Source: Rhabditophanes sp. KR3021 (taxonomy: Eukaryota; Nematoda; Chromadorea; Rhabditida; Alloionematidae). Taken from it: a DNA stretch of 64,000 bases. The stretch is taken from the NCBI GenBank assembly GCA_963281155.1, contig CAUJLY010000006.1, positions 868,001 to 932,000 of the forward strand, read 5' to 3'. The notes under the pieces were generated by a model, which saw nothing but the letters and a program-made list of their open reading frames with translations, searched no databases and was not told the DNA's origin. A program made the position numbers and the translations under genes. This document shows positions 23,243-34,146 of this stretch, in pieces; position 1 is the stretch's first letter; every line of letters starts with the position of its first letter.

Positions 23243-24545
23243 AATTATTTTAGATATTTATATGTGTCATATAATTGTTATTAATTTGTTCATGTAGTAA
23301 TAATAAAATACAGGGAGCTTTTAATAACTAAAAAAATATCAAATTGAAAACGATAAAGGTATAATTATTATCTTCTTTTAAATGTGTACAAGCTGAATCT
23401 TAAGTAATATTATGATATTTGAAGGCTTTTTATTTTAAACAGATGTAAATAAACATCTAGTTAATTTATAACAAAGACAGATTCAATGTGCGTTACATTT
23501 AAAGTAAAAACAATTTAAATTACGGTACATTTCTCTAGACAATCAAATCGAGATAGACACCCCAAAACTAAATTCCCAATATTCTCAATGAGTGGGATTG
23601 AAAACACACAAATACGGACTTTATCTTTAAAAGGATAATTCTTAAGCAATCAAAAACTTATTTTTACTTTCCCTTTAAATAAGAAGACTCCTTAGTGCTC
23701 ATTATTAAGTCTAGATAATATATCCACCATTAAATAAGTTTCATGTTATTTTAAAAGTAAAACTTTGCAGATTCAGTAGGTTAACTTAGGAGTTTTTGCT
23801 AGTTAAGGTAATATTGTTCAAAGATTAATGTTGAATATCAGGCTTAATTTTACGATATTCTGATAAGCTAGAGAAATAAAGATATTACGACTGCCGCTGG
23901 ATCATTTATTTTTATACAAACGTACAAGATATGCGGCCGTATTCAGTAAAAAATAGATTAAGCCTGGTCTGGTGTTCTTGTCTGAACACACACAATGCGA
24001 TCAGTAGAAGGGACTTTATTAAACCAAAGAGATTGATAAAGATACAAGTTTATTCTATCGTATTAGACTGCTATTAATTTGACCATACGGACGAATTAAC
24101 GCGATAAACACAGATTTACAAATATATAATAGAAAGTATAGTTAATAATTAAAGTACAATATATAATATCGGTGACCCGAAAACCTGCAGGAAAAACGGC
24201 CATGGGAGAGCCTCTGTAACAAAGTGTAGAAGCCAATCTAACTTATAAGAGTTGTTAGTGGTTAGCGCTTATAACAGTGGATTTACTTACTTTTTTTAAA
24301 TTCAGATCAAAACGGCGAAGGATTACATTTTAAAAAATATCGAAATAGAGTCGTTTCATAAAAACCAGCCGTTGATGTTATCTCCAAAGATAGTATGTGA
24401 TAATAGCGACCAAAATCAAACGTATTCATAGATATTTGTACCTATGACAATATTCAAAATTTAAATACAAAATTAACAGGCCGCAATTGTACTCACAATT
24501 TAAATATATTTACAATTCAAATAATTTATCCAACAAAATGCAAAG
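23243..24545. other. Intergenic with possible LTR-leader remnant
   Basis: About 1.3 kb. The segment 23985-24230 is less AT-rich. It contains TATCGGTGACCCGAAAACC and then a purine-rich stretch, the arrangement seen at the 3' end of an LTR followed by a primer-binding site. No second LTR or coding part was found. The rest is AT-rich without features. Confidence 0.25.
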
Positions 24546-25801
24546 TTAAGTAGTAAAATTCATAACAACAGCAATAACAAAAATACCAATAGCAGTTGAA
24601 ATTAATCTCAAAAATCTAAATTCTTCATTTTCTCTATCAATACATAACATTTCATAAATTGTTATGTACAAAAAGGTGCCCATTGATAAGGCAATTAAAA
24701 CTGTACTCATTTGATTTTTTAGGACAAAGTCGATGTCTGATGTTTGTATTACTATTCCGACGATTGAGAGGCAGGGAGATGTTAAGGCAAATATAAAAAT
24801 GAGACCGGTGATCATGATGGGATCTTCGGAGTGGCATTTTGTTAATCGAATTCCCACTAAAAATGTGTATGATAGAGTGTTATGTGTAAAGTTAACATAC
24901 CCGAAAAGGCAACCACTATTTTATGAATCATTAAACCAAAAAATAATGAAGCCACTGTTATATCATCCTTTTGAACGCCAAACGAGAAACCCTCTAATTA
25001 AGGAATTAGTATCATTCACGGGGTTTCAAAATCACTGTCATTATACATACGTTATATTCTTGGTCTGGTGAATGTACATACATATGCTCATGCCGATCGC
25101 AAATGTGCATATGTATATGTAAAGTCGCAGTGATTTTGAAACCTCGTGATTATATATTTTACCTAGCGATGAGTGCAAAATTAGAGCTATCATAAAAGAC
25201 AAAGTCTTTAACAATAATTTTCTTTTTCTTGACTCAATTTTATTTTCCACCGATTCAACTTCTTGTTTGTGTTCAATTTTAGTAATATGTCTTTTAAATC
25301 TATCATTAGGATCAACACTAACCCTGTATTGATCTTCAGGATTCATGATAACAGTAGCCGAATGGTTGTTTTGAATGTTACTAAGTTTGTACCCAACATA
25401 ATCAAATATGTCAATAGCCATAAAACCAATCAGAACGATTGCCTCAACCATAGGATAATCTGTTGTCCAAACTCCACAAGATTTTACCTTTGTTAAACTT
25501 TTATGCACATCTGGATACAAATCCAAAAATATTATGCCCATAAAAATTCCTGAGGAAAAGCAATTCATTATAGTGATGACTATTTTTGACGCTTTTGACT
25601 TAGTTCTACTTTGAACTTGAATGCCATCATCAAATTCGTCTTCCTCTTTCAAACATCGTTTAGCTAACTAAAATGCAAAAAATGGATTACCTAAATACAC
25701 CAGCCAAATAAACTTAATTTCAAAGGCAACAACCCAAAAATCATAACAGCCAAGAACATAAAAGGAATCAAAATATATTTCAAGGTAGCAGCATTCATCA
25801 T
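24546..25801 (-). CDS. ZIP-family zinc transporter
   Basis: Zinc/iron-regulated transporter-like protein (ZIP, SLC39), importing Zn2+ into the cytoplasm across the plasma membrane or from vesicles. Four exons: the first ends after LKLSLFGW and is followed by a very short intron (about 35 bp, GTATTT..GTTAG). Exon 2 holds TM2-3 (MNCFSSGIFMGIIFLDLYPD) and a charged variable loop. The large intron (about 25166-24998) splits the metal-site motif. After joining, it reads LILHSSLEGFSFGVQ, the conserved HSxxEG of ZIP helix IV, then GLMIHKIVVAFS of helix V. A final exon carries the last helices to VMNFTT. The large intron holds a palindrome (25016-25149). Confidence 0.88.
25016..25149. repeat. Inverted repeat inside ZIP intron
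   Basis: Two 22-bp arms, 25016-25037 and 25128-25149, are inverted copies with one mismatch (arm core GGTTTCAAAATCACTG) and enclose 90 bp. The element sits wholly inside an intron that is about four times longer than its neighbours, consistent with insertion of a miniature inverted-repeat element. Confidence 0.85.
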
Positions 25802-26461
25802 TAGAATATTTTATGTTTAATAAATGACATCAATAAATTATATGAAAATCATCTTATATTATTCCATCTATTTGACAATACTCAATACGGTCATATTTTT
25901 TGGGGTATCATAAAAGTACTCTTTCTTGGTGAAGTTTAAGGATGAGCTTATAAAATTAAGATGGAGATTAGTTTTTGATAAATGGGAATTATGCATGATT
26001 TAATAAATACTTCTCTTGGTTGTTCTTGTGGTGATTGGAGATAAGAGATTCATTTTGTTAATGATTCAATTGGTCATATTGTTTTTAGTGGGTAAAAGTA
26101 TCCTGTAAGTGCAAATCCCAAGTACTTATATTGTTTTTAGTTCTGATCAGCCTCAATTGTAAAATAATTATACAGAAATAAATACTTTATCTGTCATGTT
26201 TTATACAGAAAACATCATCAAGTCTAGATTAATTGTAATGACATCAAAATGTTATGAATAATGATAAAAATAGATTGCAAGCATAAACAAAGTTCATTGT
26301 TATTACGGATTTGATAAATCTTTTTGACAAAAATGGATTTAACTTGGATGATGATGATATATTAGATGATTATCCTTGCTGATCTGGAATGTGTTTCGTT
26401 AGTATATAAAGAACATCCAAAAGTGTTTTTGATAACATTTCAAATTTATTGCTATTTAAAT
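25802..26461. other. Divergent promoter region
   Basis: About 660 bp between the minus-strand ZIP gene and the plus-strand SXP/RAL-2 gene. No further gene is supported. The open frame 5' of 26462 is an in-frame extension of the next gene and not its likely start. Confidence 0.35.
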
Positions 26462-27211
26462 ATGACTCTTTTCTTCAAGTTAGCTATTTTTGTTTCCCTA
26501 TTAAGTGTTATTAGTATGGCTAAGGTAAAATCAGCTTCCTCTTCTTCATCAACTACTACAACAACTAAAACGCCTTCCAAACAATCCAGTGAATCCAGTG
26601 AATCAATAGAAGCATTCAGACCAAAAAGAGTAATACTTTCCTCTACCGATCAACCGTCTCTTCAAATGCCCTACAGAACAAGATTTGGCAATACAACAAC
26701 AAATGTTTCAGTTGATGTCACCCAACAGATACCCTCATTCTTAAAGACAGCGTCAGCTAGTACGAAAAAACAATATGAGACAATTATGAAGAATAAAGAT
26801 TTGAGCAGAGATGAGAGAGACGATGCAGTAGATGCGTTAGTTGCTTCTCAATCATCTTCCAATATTAAAGTGCGTTTTGCAAATATTTTTGTTTATTTAA
26901 ATCCATCATTTTAGACAGCATATCAGAAATTTAAAATGGAAAGAGAAGATGTTGAAAGTCAAAACGCACAAAAAATAAGTGATATTGCTAAAACATTATC
27001 ATCAGATGCAGAAGAAGTCTTTACTGAGTTAACAGATACTCTTCAAGACAAATCACTCACTAACGATGAAATAAAAACCAAAGTAGAATCTATCGAACAT
27101 GGAGTTTCTGACAAGTCAACACTAAAGGAAGTCATGGCAGCAGTTCATAAAGTATTCTCTTCTGTCGCTGTAAAGAAAACAACAACCGAAAACACAATTT
27201 TTCTTAAATAA
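26462..27211 (+). CDS. SXP/RAL-2 family secreted protein
   Basis: A nematode-specific secreted protein of the SXP/RAL-2 (DUF148) type. The start at 26462 gives a signal peptide (MTLFFKLAIFVSLLSVISMA); the frame runs upstream without improving it. A Ser/Thr-rich linker precedes the domain, which begins IPSFLKTASASTKKQYETIM and continues through DDAVDALVASQ. An intron GTGCGT..TTTTAG (about 26872-26914) joins SNIK to TAYQKFKMERED, the conserved start of helix 2. The second half is helical and ends at 27211. Members bind Mg2+ or Ca2+ in some species; the role here is unknown. Intact. Confidence 0.82.
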
Positions 27212-27377
27212 TTAACACATTGACATATTTGATCATTATTATTAATCATCTATTGTGCATATTTATAAAAAGTAACGCTATCTATTTTGAATTGTAAAGT
27301 TGTCTATGATATTTTTACTTCATTTTATAATAAAATTTATTTGAAGATATATTTTTCTAAACAAATTCCTAATAAGA

Positions 27378-27430
27378 ATTTAACACTATATACAACAACA
27401 ATTTAACACTATATACAACAACAATTTAAC
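27378..27430. repeat. 23-bp tandem repeat
   Basis: About 2.3 copies of a 23-bp unit containing ATTTAACACTATATACAACA. It lies directly before the UBX fragment. Confidence 0.9.
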
Positions 27431-27715
27431 AAGCATCAGTATAGACGATTACAAAAAATACGAAGATCCTAACAATGGTCGCAAAATTCATTTTTCCATT
27501 CAACTCCCAGATGGCAAAAGACAAAATCTTCAACTAAATGATTTCTCGACTCTAAAATCCGTCTTTACTTTATCAGTTGTCTTGGATTCGACATTCAAGT
27601 ATATTTGGTCATCCATTCTTTCCCAAGACAGTCAACCGAATTAAAAAATTGCCCTAAATCTTTAAAGAAACTTCATTTTCATGAACGTCAATCTCTGTTT
27701 ATAGTTGAGAAATAA
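27431..27715 (+). pseudogene. UBX-domain gene fragment (copy A)
   Basis: The translation gives GRKIHFSIQLPDGKRQNLQL then, after a frame change, FISCLGFDIQVYLVIHSFPK and KKLHFHERQSLFIVEK. This is the order of a UBX ubiquitin-like domain (beta-grasp fold binding p97/CDC-48), as in FAF1/UBXD-type proteins at their C-terminus. At least one stop and one frameshift interrupt it and there is no upstream gene body, so it is a dead C-terminal fragment. The right part of it is repeated at 37794-37967. Confidence 0.7.
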
Positions 27716-27902
27716 CTCTAATATACTTTATTTTACATATAACTTTTTATTTTATTTTTCCATTATTTGACAATAAATAAATGCATATTTTGGATAACTT
27801 TCATTTATATTTATGTTTTTATTACATGTAGTCAATTATATTTAATCTATCTAAATGAGTTAATTTCAGATACAAATCATCATATTTAAATAAACTAACA
27901 TC

Positions 27903-27974
27903 TCCCATGTGGTCTAGTGGTTAGGATTCGTGGCTTTCACCCACGCGGCCCGGGTCCGATTCCCGGCATGGGAA
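27903..27974 (+). tRNA. tRNA-Glu (TTC), copy A
   Basis: A 72-nt cloverleaf: acceptor TCCCATG/CATGGGA, anticodon stem CGTGG/CCACG with loop CTTTCAC (anticodon TTC), T stem CCGGG/CCCGG. The T loop is TCCGATT in place of the usual TTCGATT, changing the near-invariant position 55 and the B box. Confidence 0.92.
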
Positions 27975-28109
27975 TACTTTTTGCATCCAAATGATACAAT
28001 ATTTTGTCATACATTTCTTTACTTACACTAAAATGTATGATATGTTATTTAATTAACTTGATTAAAGTATGGTGTTCAGAAGGAAAAAATAAATAAATAG
28101 TCATCAATA

Positions 28110-28181
28110 GCGTCCGTGGTGTAATGGTCAGCATGCGCGCCTTCCAAGCACGCGATAGGGGTTCGATTCCCCTCGGACGCA
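28110..28181 (+). tRNA. tRNA-Gly (TCC), copy A
   Basis: A 72-nt cloverleaf with acceptor GCGTCCG/CGGACGC, anticodon loop CTTCCAA (TCC) and T arm AGGGG TTCGATT CCCCT. The anticodon stem CGCGC/GCACG has one C-A mismatch, also present in both other copies. Confidence 0.93.
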
Positions 28182-28377
28182 TATATTTTTGTCTAATTAA
28201 TTTAGATGTCATAAAATAATCGTTTTGTTATCAAATATAATATCTTTATAAATTGCTTTTAGATCATTTCTTAGAACATCAAATTATCCCCTTATTCACC
28301 AATCTTTTTCGAGCAATCCATCATGCATTGTGTAGACTAAATAGTGTTTCCTATACCTAATAGCTGTCATAAAACTA

Positions 28378-28483
28378 CTCTCTTCAATCCAAATCGAGAC
28401 ATACAAAAATCGGAATAATAAAGAGAAGATTAGCATGGCTCCAGTTTATACATAACACAAGATCGTTAGCCGTTCCAAAAATC
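28378..28483 (+). ncRNA. U6: U6 snRNA-like sequence (copy A)
   Basis: The order of segments matches U6 spliceosomal RNA: GACATACAAAAATCGGAAT, then AAGAGAAGATTAGCATGG, then a diverged central part, and CCGTTCCAAAAATCT at the 3' end. The catalytic ACAGAGA box is AAAGAGA here. Several other positions differ from the conserved U6 sequence, and the terminal T run is weak. Most likely a U6 pseudogene; a divergent variant cannot be excluded. Confidence 0.7.
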
Positions 28484-28630
28484 TCTGCCATTTTTATGCA
28501 ATATGATTGCTTTAATTTAAACAGATTAAATGTATTGTTGTAAAAATTAAGCTAAATTGTAGGCTTATTTTGTTTTGTTCAGTTATTTTGACTACTATTT
28601 AATAAAAAATATTGGTCAATTAAAATAAAA

Positions 28631-29059
28631 ATGAAAGTCTGTCTGTTATTTATATTGTTTGCTACACCAAATAATTCTTTGATCTTGGACTCTTTTCCTA
28701 GTGGTACTATAATTTACCCTTTATACAATACAGTCGGTGTTATTATTAGTGCCGGACAAGGCGTTATTCCTATTATCATAAACATATCCCATGGCACTAT
28801 ATATCCAGTGTATAAAAATGGAGCATTTATTCCTGTTACAATTGAAGTTTTGACTGAACTAGCTAACTCAAAAAATGTGACAAGTGGAGTCGAAAATTTA
28901 AGTGTTGGCATACAAACTAAGATATTGCAGCCAGTGACAAAGATTCCTGTTGAATTGGTGAAAGCTATTGTAATTTCAGCTTCCTCTCTACCTGCTGCGT
29001 TGTTTTTTAATTTGATAAATATATTGGGAAACGTATCAGTTATTGGTGCATCTCTTTAA
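28631..29059 (+). CDS. Hydrophobic secreted protein, hypothetical
   Basis: A single-exon frame of 142 residues with a signal peptide-like start (MKVCLLFILFATPNNSLIL). It is unusually rich in Ile, Val and Pro (for example VGVIISAGQGVIPIIINISH) and ends ILGNVSVIGASL. Cysteine is absent apart from the signal region. I do not recognise the family. A truncated duplicate starts at 38873, and its retained part has mostly silent or conservative changes, supporting real coding. The gene straddles the duplication boundary, so this full-length copy is likely the ancestral one. Confidence 0.6.
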   Translation: MKVCLLFILFATPNNSLILDSFPSGTIIYPLYNTVGVIISAGQGVIPIIINISHGTIYPVYKNGAFIPVTIEVLTELANSKNVTSGVENLSVGIQTKILQPVTKIPVELVKAIVISASSLPAALFFNLINILGNVSVIGASL

Positions 29060-30223
29060 AATTATATTTATATTCATATTAGTTTTAAAATATATGTATT
29101 TGTTGAAAACGATCACTTTATTTTTTAAACCATTTCATGATGTGTGTACTTACGTATATTTAGAGATTAAACAATAGTTTATATAATGGTCACAGTCGAA
29201 TGAAAGGTAACGAATAGTTGCTTCAAGACATTCTTGGTGTAAAAAGATCTTTTTATTAGATTGTCAGATATGTCTTGACGCACATTTGAAAGATGTTTTT
29301 GGGTTGAAGTTGAGTCTTGGCATATCTGACAAACCAACGGTGTACAAATATGTTTGAAACTTATTTTCTAATAACACTTGCAATTTGTAGAATTTAAACA
29401 TCCATATAAAAAAGGTACAACAAAATAATTAGTGTCTGTTGTTGAAATAAAATTATGCCTTTACTTTTAGTTTTGACTTATAAACACATATTTGATTTGT
29501 TTAAATTAAAGTTATTATGCATTTAAAATAAAACTCAGTATCAAAAAGAAAGTTTGATGAAATTATCATCAGATAATGAGGTTATTTAAAAAAAGGAAGA
29601 TCTACGAAGTATTAAGAGTTCATATTTAAATTATTTTCCTCATGTGAGCTATTCTTTTTTGCACTCCATGTTTTGTTTTTCATTAAATGTCTTGTAAATA
29701 AATGATCTAGAAGTCTAAAAATTTACGTGTAATAATTAATTGCCATTTTAAACATCCCATTAAAAAATTAGACAATTTGAACAATAGGCCAAAAAGTTAT
29801 AACAAGAGTACAGCGTAAGCTATTTGTTGACAGCACTTTATTAATCTAATAAACAATCAAACGTTTTTTGCTTCATTTTTTAATTAAACAAATATGGAAC
29901 TATATATTATATGAGACCTTTAACGACTTGTCAGAGAAATGGAACATTCGAATCTGATTAATAGTCAAGTACAATATTTGTCCTTTTAAGAATGACTTAG
30001 AAATTATATGCCGAGTGGCTGAGTGGTGTATATGATGAATGTATAATAGCAAAACTGATAAGAACTCCCTTATCAACACTATTTAAAATAGCTAGGTATT
30101 CCTTCTTTATAATTATGCTCGCTGTGTTACATATTCTTTGAATAAGAAACATCTATCTAGTCCTTGCTTTTAACTATACTTTATTTAATATATTAATTAA
30201 TACTATTACTTCAATTTTAAAAA
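29060..30223. other. Intergenic with candidate hairpin RNA
   Basis: AT-rich. Apart from the hairpin at 29261-29332, no gene is supported. A GCCGAGTGGCTGAGTGGT stretch near 30010 resembles the start of a tRNA-Ser but does not fold into one. Confidence 0.35.
29261..29332 (+). ncRNA. Candidate microRNA-precursor hairpin
   Basis: The arms begin with a perfect 12-bp inverted repeat (TTGTCAGATATG at 29261-29272 and CATATCTGACAA at 29321-29332). Pairing continues inward with small symmetric mismatches: about 23 pairs over 29 positions, and a terminal loop of about 14 nt. Size and shape fit a pre-miRNA. Folding was done by eye, the strand is arbitrary, and a small inverted-repeat element is an alternative. 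Confidence 0.35.
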
Positions 30224-31485
30224 ATGACTAAAAATGGCAATTCTGATATGGCTTCGTGTATTAAAAATATAGACTTAAACGCCAAAAATAATTTAATAGA
30301 TCCTAAACTTTGCGATTCTGTCAAAAGCGAGAGTATTGAAAGGCAAAAAAAAAACACGTTTATTTCCAATTACGGACTCGTTCAATACATTGTATAACAA
30401 AATTTATGAGTTATTCACTACAAAGCTTCAACAAGCACAGAAAACTCAATCACTTGCTGAGAAAAAAGCTTCGTTGAGTAATTTATTAGAATCTTTAGAA
30501 ACAATTGGATTATCGCAGAAAGAAGTTGGCTTTTCATTATTTGGATTAAATTATATAATTAACGATTACAGAAGTAGTGAGTACAAAACTGAAAATAATT
30601 CTTACAACATAATCAACAACATTGGCTTTACACGCATTGAGGACGAAGAGTTTGAAGCTACCTTTACGGATTTAATGAAAGAACTAAAGTGCGTCATTAT
30701 GGATTTAACGATAGAATTAAAGTGTGTCAGTTTCAATAGACTACCTACTGATGATGATACTCAAGCCAAAAGAAATCTAAGTTCGATGGTTAATAAAGTT
30801 ACAAAAATCCCAAGTGGTAAAACATTGACTGACTTGGTATCTCAATTTGAAGAACTTAAGCCTGATTATGTCACATTTGATATGCTTTATAGAATTTTCT
30901 TGAAAGATGCAAACTACAAGAGTGCAGCAAAGGCATTTTCACGCTTAAAAGAAGGAAAGCAACCGACCAAATTTATTGGGATAACACTTGCAAGAGTGAT
31001 ACTAGCTGTTAATCAGGCAGAAAATAAGAGGTTTTTTTGGGACTTAATTGATGAGATTTGTCCAGAAAAAAAAAGAAAAGTTTCAAGAGACAGCGATTCA
31101 ATGTGATCATTGCTCTAAGAAGTGCTCGCCATCTCATTTTAAGAACTTTAGATGCCCAGAAACACAGAAGAAAACACACGAATTTAGAAAATTAATTAAA
31201 AATACACTCGTGGGTGTAGATGAAAAGTATGAGATTTTATGTAAACTTTTAAAGGAAAAAATAAATGATGACCCTAATGTGAAGAATAAAGATGGTGATG
31301 TAATAAAAGGCAGCTACTCCGTTTACAGTTTTATGGAAGGAAGTTGGTACATTGCTCAATCAGGTGAATCATCATTTGATTATGTTTTCTATATGAATCC
31401 AACAAACAATCAAGGAGTCGCAGAACTAATTCTTAACCAAGATTTTTCTGATTGTGAACGTATTGAATATGACTTAAAACATTAA
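30224..31485 (+). CDS. Unknown protein with two poly-A frame breaks
   Basis: Three overlapping open frames make one long protein if one base is skipped twice. The first starts at ATG 30224 (MTKNGNSDMASCIKNIDLNA). The shift falls in an A10 tract (about 30345-30354), after which a 240-residue frame runs to 31106. The second shift falls in an A9 tract (about 31066-31074), leading to a C-terminal frame with CDHCSKKC and a FRCPE segment, ending at 31485. The protein, about 415 residues, is helical and charged in its first half, with a possible zinc-binding CxxC..C region in the second. I do not recognise it. No intron is needed. The lesions may be homopolymer errors, real mutations or slippage sites. 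Confidence 0.55.
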
Positions 31486-32102
31486 TCTTTCTATCATTTT
31501 GTTACGTTTATTTATTCTTTAATGAATGATAAATATTTTACCATACTGAAATAATTATCTATATGAATATTGTCAATCTTTTAATAAATACTATCTCTTG
31601 GTCTTATCACTATAAATGGCCTTCTTGCGGTAGTATCAGCATAAAATTAGATGTTCTTCACTATAATATACAGGGTATCCGAGCAGAATAGCCGGATTGT
31701 AGAGACTAATAACTTTTTGTTTGTGAACCGATTTACACAAAAATCTGCAATTTTCATAAGTAAACTTTAATCCTTTGCTAAAAGATTCCATACCGTATTT
31801 GAAGTTCATTTTCAGTTTAAATAATGTTGTGAAGTATTTAACTTTGTCAAAAATTGGTTTCATAAATTATCATAATCTTTCAATTTATTTTTTAACTTTA
31901 GTGTGTATCTTTAGAGTTTTATGTTTACCTTTTGTTAAACACACATAATACTTTAATGCATTGCAAAATAAACAAAATTCTTTTGTAAAAAAGGAATGAT
32001 AATAATTTATTCAAATTATCCAGGTGATGCTTTAATTTACACATATTTATCAAATTTCGGAATGTATAAAACCAAAGATGATGCAAAATTATTTTATTAA
32101 AA
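31486..32102. other. Intergenic; small minus-strand frame
   Basis: A 75-codon minus-strand frame (31636-31863) with ATG, a basic composition and a C-terminal cysteine has no signal peptide or known motif and is not called as a gene. Confidence 0.25.
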
Positions 32103-33046
32103 ATGAAGACTATAATTCTTTTAATATGCGCATTTTTAATTTACTCCATAAACGCTGGTTTTGGTCTTGACTGTACCGCAACATCATGTGACGCAGGTTT
32201 TGTATGTAGCAAAGCAAATCTTTGTGTTAAACAATGTGTGACAGGATCACAAGATTGTGCTCATTATCCTAATTCAGTTTGCAAAGTTCTTCCTACTGGT
32301 GGAAATAATGGTAATGGAGCTCAAGCTAAATATTGTACTATAATTACTACTGATGGTACCAAATGTACTTCTCAAACTGCATGTAAAAATGGACAAACAT
32401 GTGATGAATATACACTTACTTGTTATATGCCAACTGGTAATCCCGGAAATAACGGAAATCCTGCTAAATTAGGTCAAGCTTGTCCTGGAAACACAAAATG
32501 TCTCGATAAAACTGTCTGTAGTACTGCTAAATTTTGCGTTGAGCCATGTACAAAAGGTAAAAATTAGTTTCACAATTAAATTAGTACATTTCAGATTCTG
32601 ATTGTGGAGCTTCCGCACCAACCGGTAGTTGTGCAGTAGTTGCTGGAGGAACAGACAAAGCATGTACTAATCATAATACACATAATGCATGTACACCCGG
32701 AGACCCACCAAAATGCGGAATAGGAAAGAGATGTAACAAATTTACAATGAATTGTGAATCAGGAAAAAACCTTGGCCAAGAATGCGATACCACAGATGAT
32801 TGTTTATTACGTTTAGTTTGCAATCCAACAATTACAGATGGATCCAAATCAGTATGTACGGCTGCTTGTGGTTCAAACAGTGAATGTACTCTTCCAAATG
32901 GAACAACCAAACGCTGTTCACAAACTTCAGCATCTCCAACTGCCCTAGCAACTGGGTATTGTGAAATTAATAAGAAAATGGAATGTCACAAAAATAATCA
33001 ATGTTCAAAACGTTGTAATACACATATCTTACAATGCAATAATTGA
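32103..33046 (+). CDS. Cysteine-rich secreted protein
   Basis: Signal peptide MKTIILLICAFLIYSINA followed by about 36 cysteines arranged in repeats of the form C..C.....C....C..C, for example CTATSCDAGFVCSKANLCV and CGIGKRCNKFTMNCESG. One intron (GTAAAA..TTTCAG, about 32557-32594) joins CTK to DSDCGASAP and keeps the frame; the naive frame ends at 32567. The final exon ends HILQCNN. The pattern resembles EB-module or Dickkopf-N-like nematode secreted proteins, an assignment by pattern only. The minus-strand gene at 18583-19294 looks like a shorter relative. Intact, function unknown. Confidence 0.75.
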
Positions 33047-33168
33047 ATTTAACAAATGTATATCATTTGACTTCAAATACATATTGTTAATCTAATTTTT
33101 TATTACTACAAAAATAAATACAAACAAATATGTATGGAAAATATATATGACGTGATGGTAAATTAAAT

Positions 33169-34146
33169 TTACCAAAACTTAAAGCTGCTAATGAAGTAAT
33201 CTTTAGCTGTTCTGTTACAAATAAAAAAGGTTATTGGATTGATCATTGACAAGATAACTCGGAGGCAACTTTCAAGCCAAGTAAAATAAAAGGATTTTTC
33301 ATCATTCATAAAATATAAGACTTCACTTGTAAAGTACTCAACTAATATATTTAATTGCCATGTGATGCAGATAAAAAAACCTTGTATAAGAATTACTTTG
33401 TCAAAGTTAATTGAGTTTTTGACTTCAAATTTACTGGCTGAGACTGCTGAATTGCTACGTAGTTTGCTAAATCTTCTAACTCGAATAAATGAAAGAACGT
33501 ACAAAAGAAAAAGTACAGTCGGACTGACATTATAAGCCCATATTGCAATTGCATACAAAACAATTGCACAATCTGTACTTTTCGACATGTCATCTTTTAC
33601 AGTAAAGTTTTCGTAATCATAGGTTTTGGTAATGTTCATAAATATTTTACTTACAACAAACACAATTGCTATTGCCCAACACAGCATACAAAGGATAATT
33701 ATTTGAAGCTTTGAGTTTCTTCTTACAATAGTTGGGTTGAAGAAAGTTAAAAACCTATTGAAACTTAAACATATAGTCAAAGTCACCCAAGCTGTATAAG
33801 CTAATGTTTGAAATTCACATAAAATTTCAAAGACAAAGCAGCTTCCAAATACTAAAAATGCACATAATTTTACGTACTGAATTAACTTACTATCCATCAT
33901 ATCAAGACCATCAATAGCCAGCATAGGAAGATAAACAAACAGCTGGGGTATATTTTTAAAGATATCAGCCACAATTAAATTATATAAAAAGTAAAAAACG
34001 TGCACATTTTTGTAACTTTTCTGATTTTTAATAAATGTCTTTATCATAAAAAATCCCAGAAAATAACTTGTCAACAAAAGAATAAAAAATATTAATGCAA
34101 AAAGTACTCTTACATAAAAAGGAATTACATCAGGTATTCCTAGCAT
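33169..34146 (-). CDS. Chemoreceptor, SRX/SRSX-like (7TM)
   Basis: An intronless 325-residue seven-helix protein. TM3 ends LTICLSFNRFLTFFNP (the N-R-F...P arrangement seen in SRX-type receptors), and TM7 has ILSMINPITFFICNRTAKDY, a rhodopsin-like NP motif. The i3 loop (RRFSKLRSNSA) and FDKVILIQGFFICITWQ recur in the pseudogene at 35743-36085. Class assignment is approximate. Intact, with ATG at 34146. Confidence 0.75.
   Translation of the reverse strand: MLGIPDVIPFYVRVLFALIFFILLLTSYFLGFFMIKTFIKNQKSYKNVHVFYFLYNLIVADIFKNIPQLFVYLPMLAIDGLDMMDSKLIQYVKLCAFLVFGSCFVFEILCEFQTLAYTAWVTLTICLSFNRFLTFFNPTIVRRNSKLQIIILCMLCWAIAIVFVVSKIFMNITKTYDYENFTVKDDMSKSTDCAIVLYAIAIWAYNVSPTVLFLLYVLSFIRVRRFSKLRSNSAVSASKFEVKNSINFDKVILIQGFFICITWQLNILVEYFTSEVLYFMNDEKSFYFTWLESCLRVILSMINPITFFICNRTAKDYFISSFKFW

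Larger units (their letters stand above)
27531..28877. repeat. Segmental duplication, copy A
   Basis: A block of about 1.35 kb that is directly repeated at 37783-39119. The left edge is at CAACTA(A/G)ATGATT inside the UBX fragment; the right edge is inside the secreted-protein gene, after TAAAAAATG-type sequence. It carries part of the UBX fragment, tRNA-Glu, tRNA-Gly, the U6-like RNA and the 5' part of a coding gene. Confidence 0.95.

Noticed and set aside
24652..25071. Frames overlapping the ZIP gene on either strand
   Set aside because: Shadows of its last exons and of the palindrome in its intron.
30008..30080. tRNA-Ser-like start
   Set aside because: Only the D-arm region resembles a tRNA; no anticodon arm or T arm follows.
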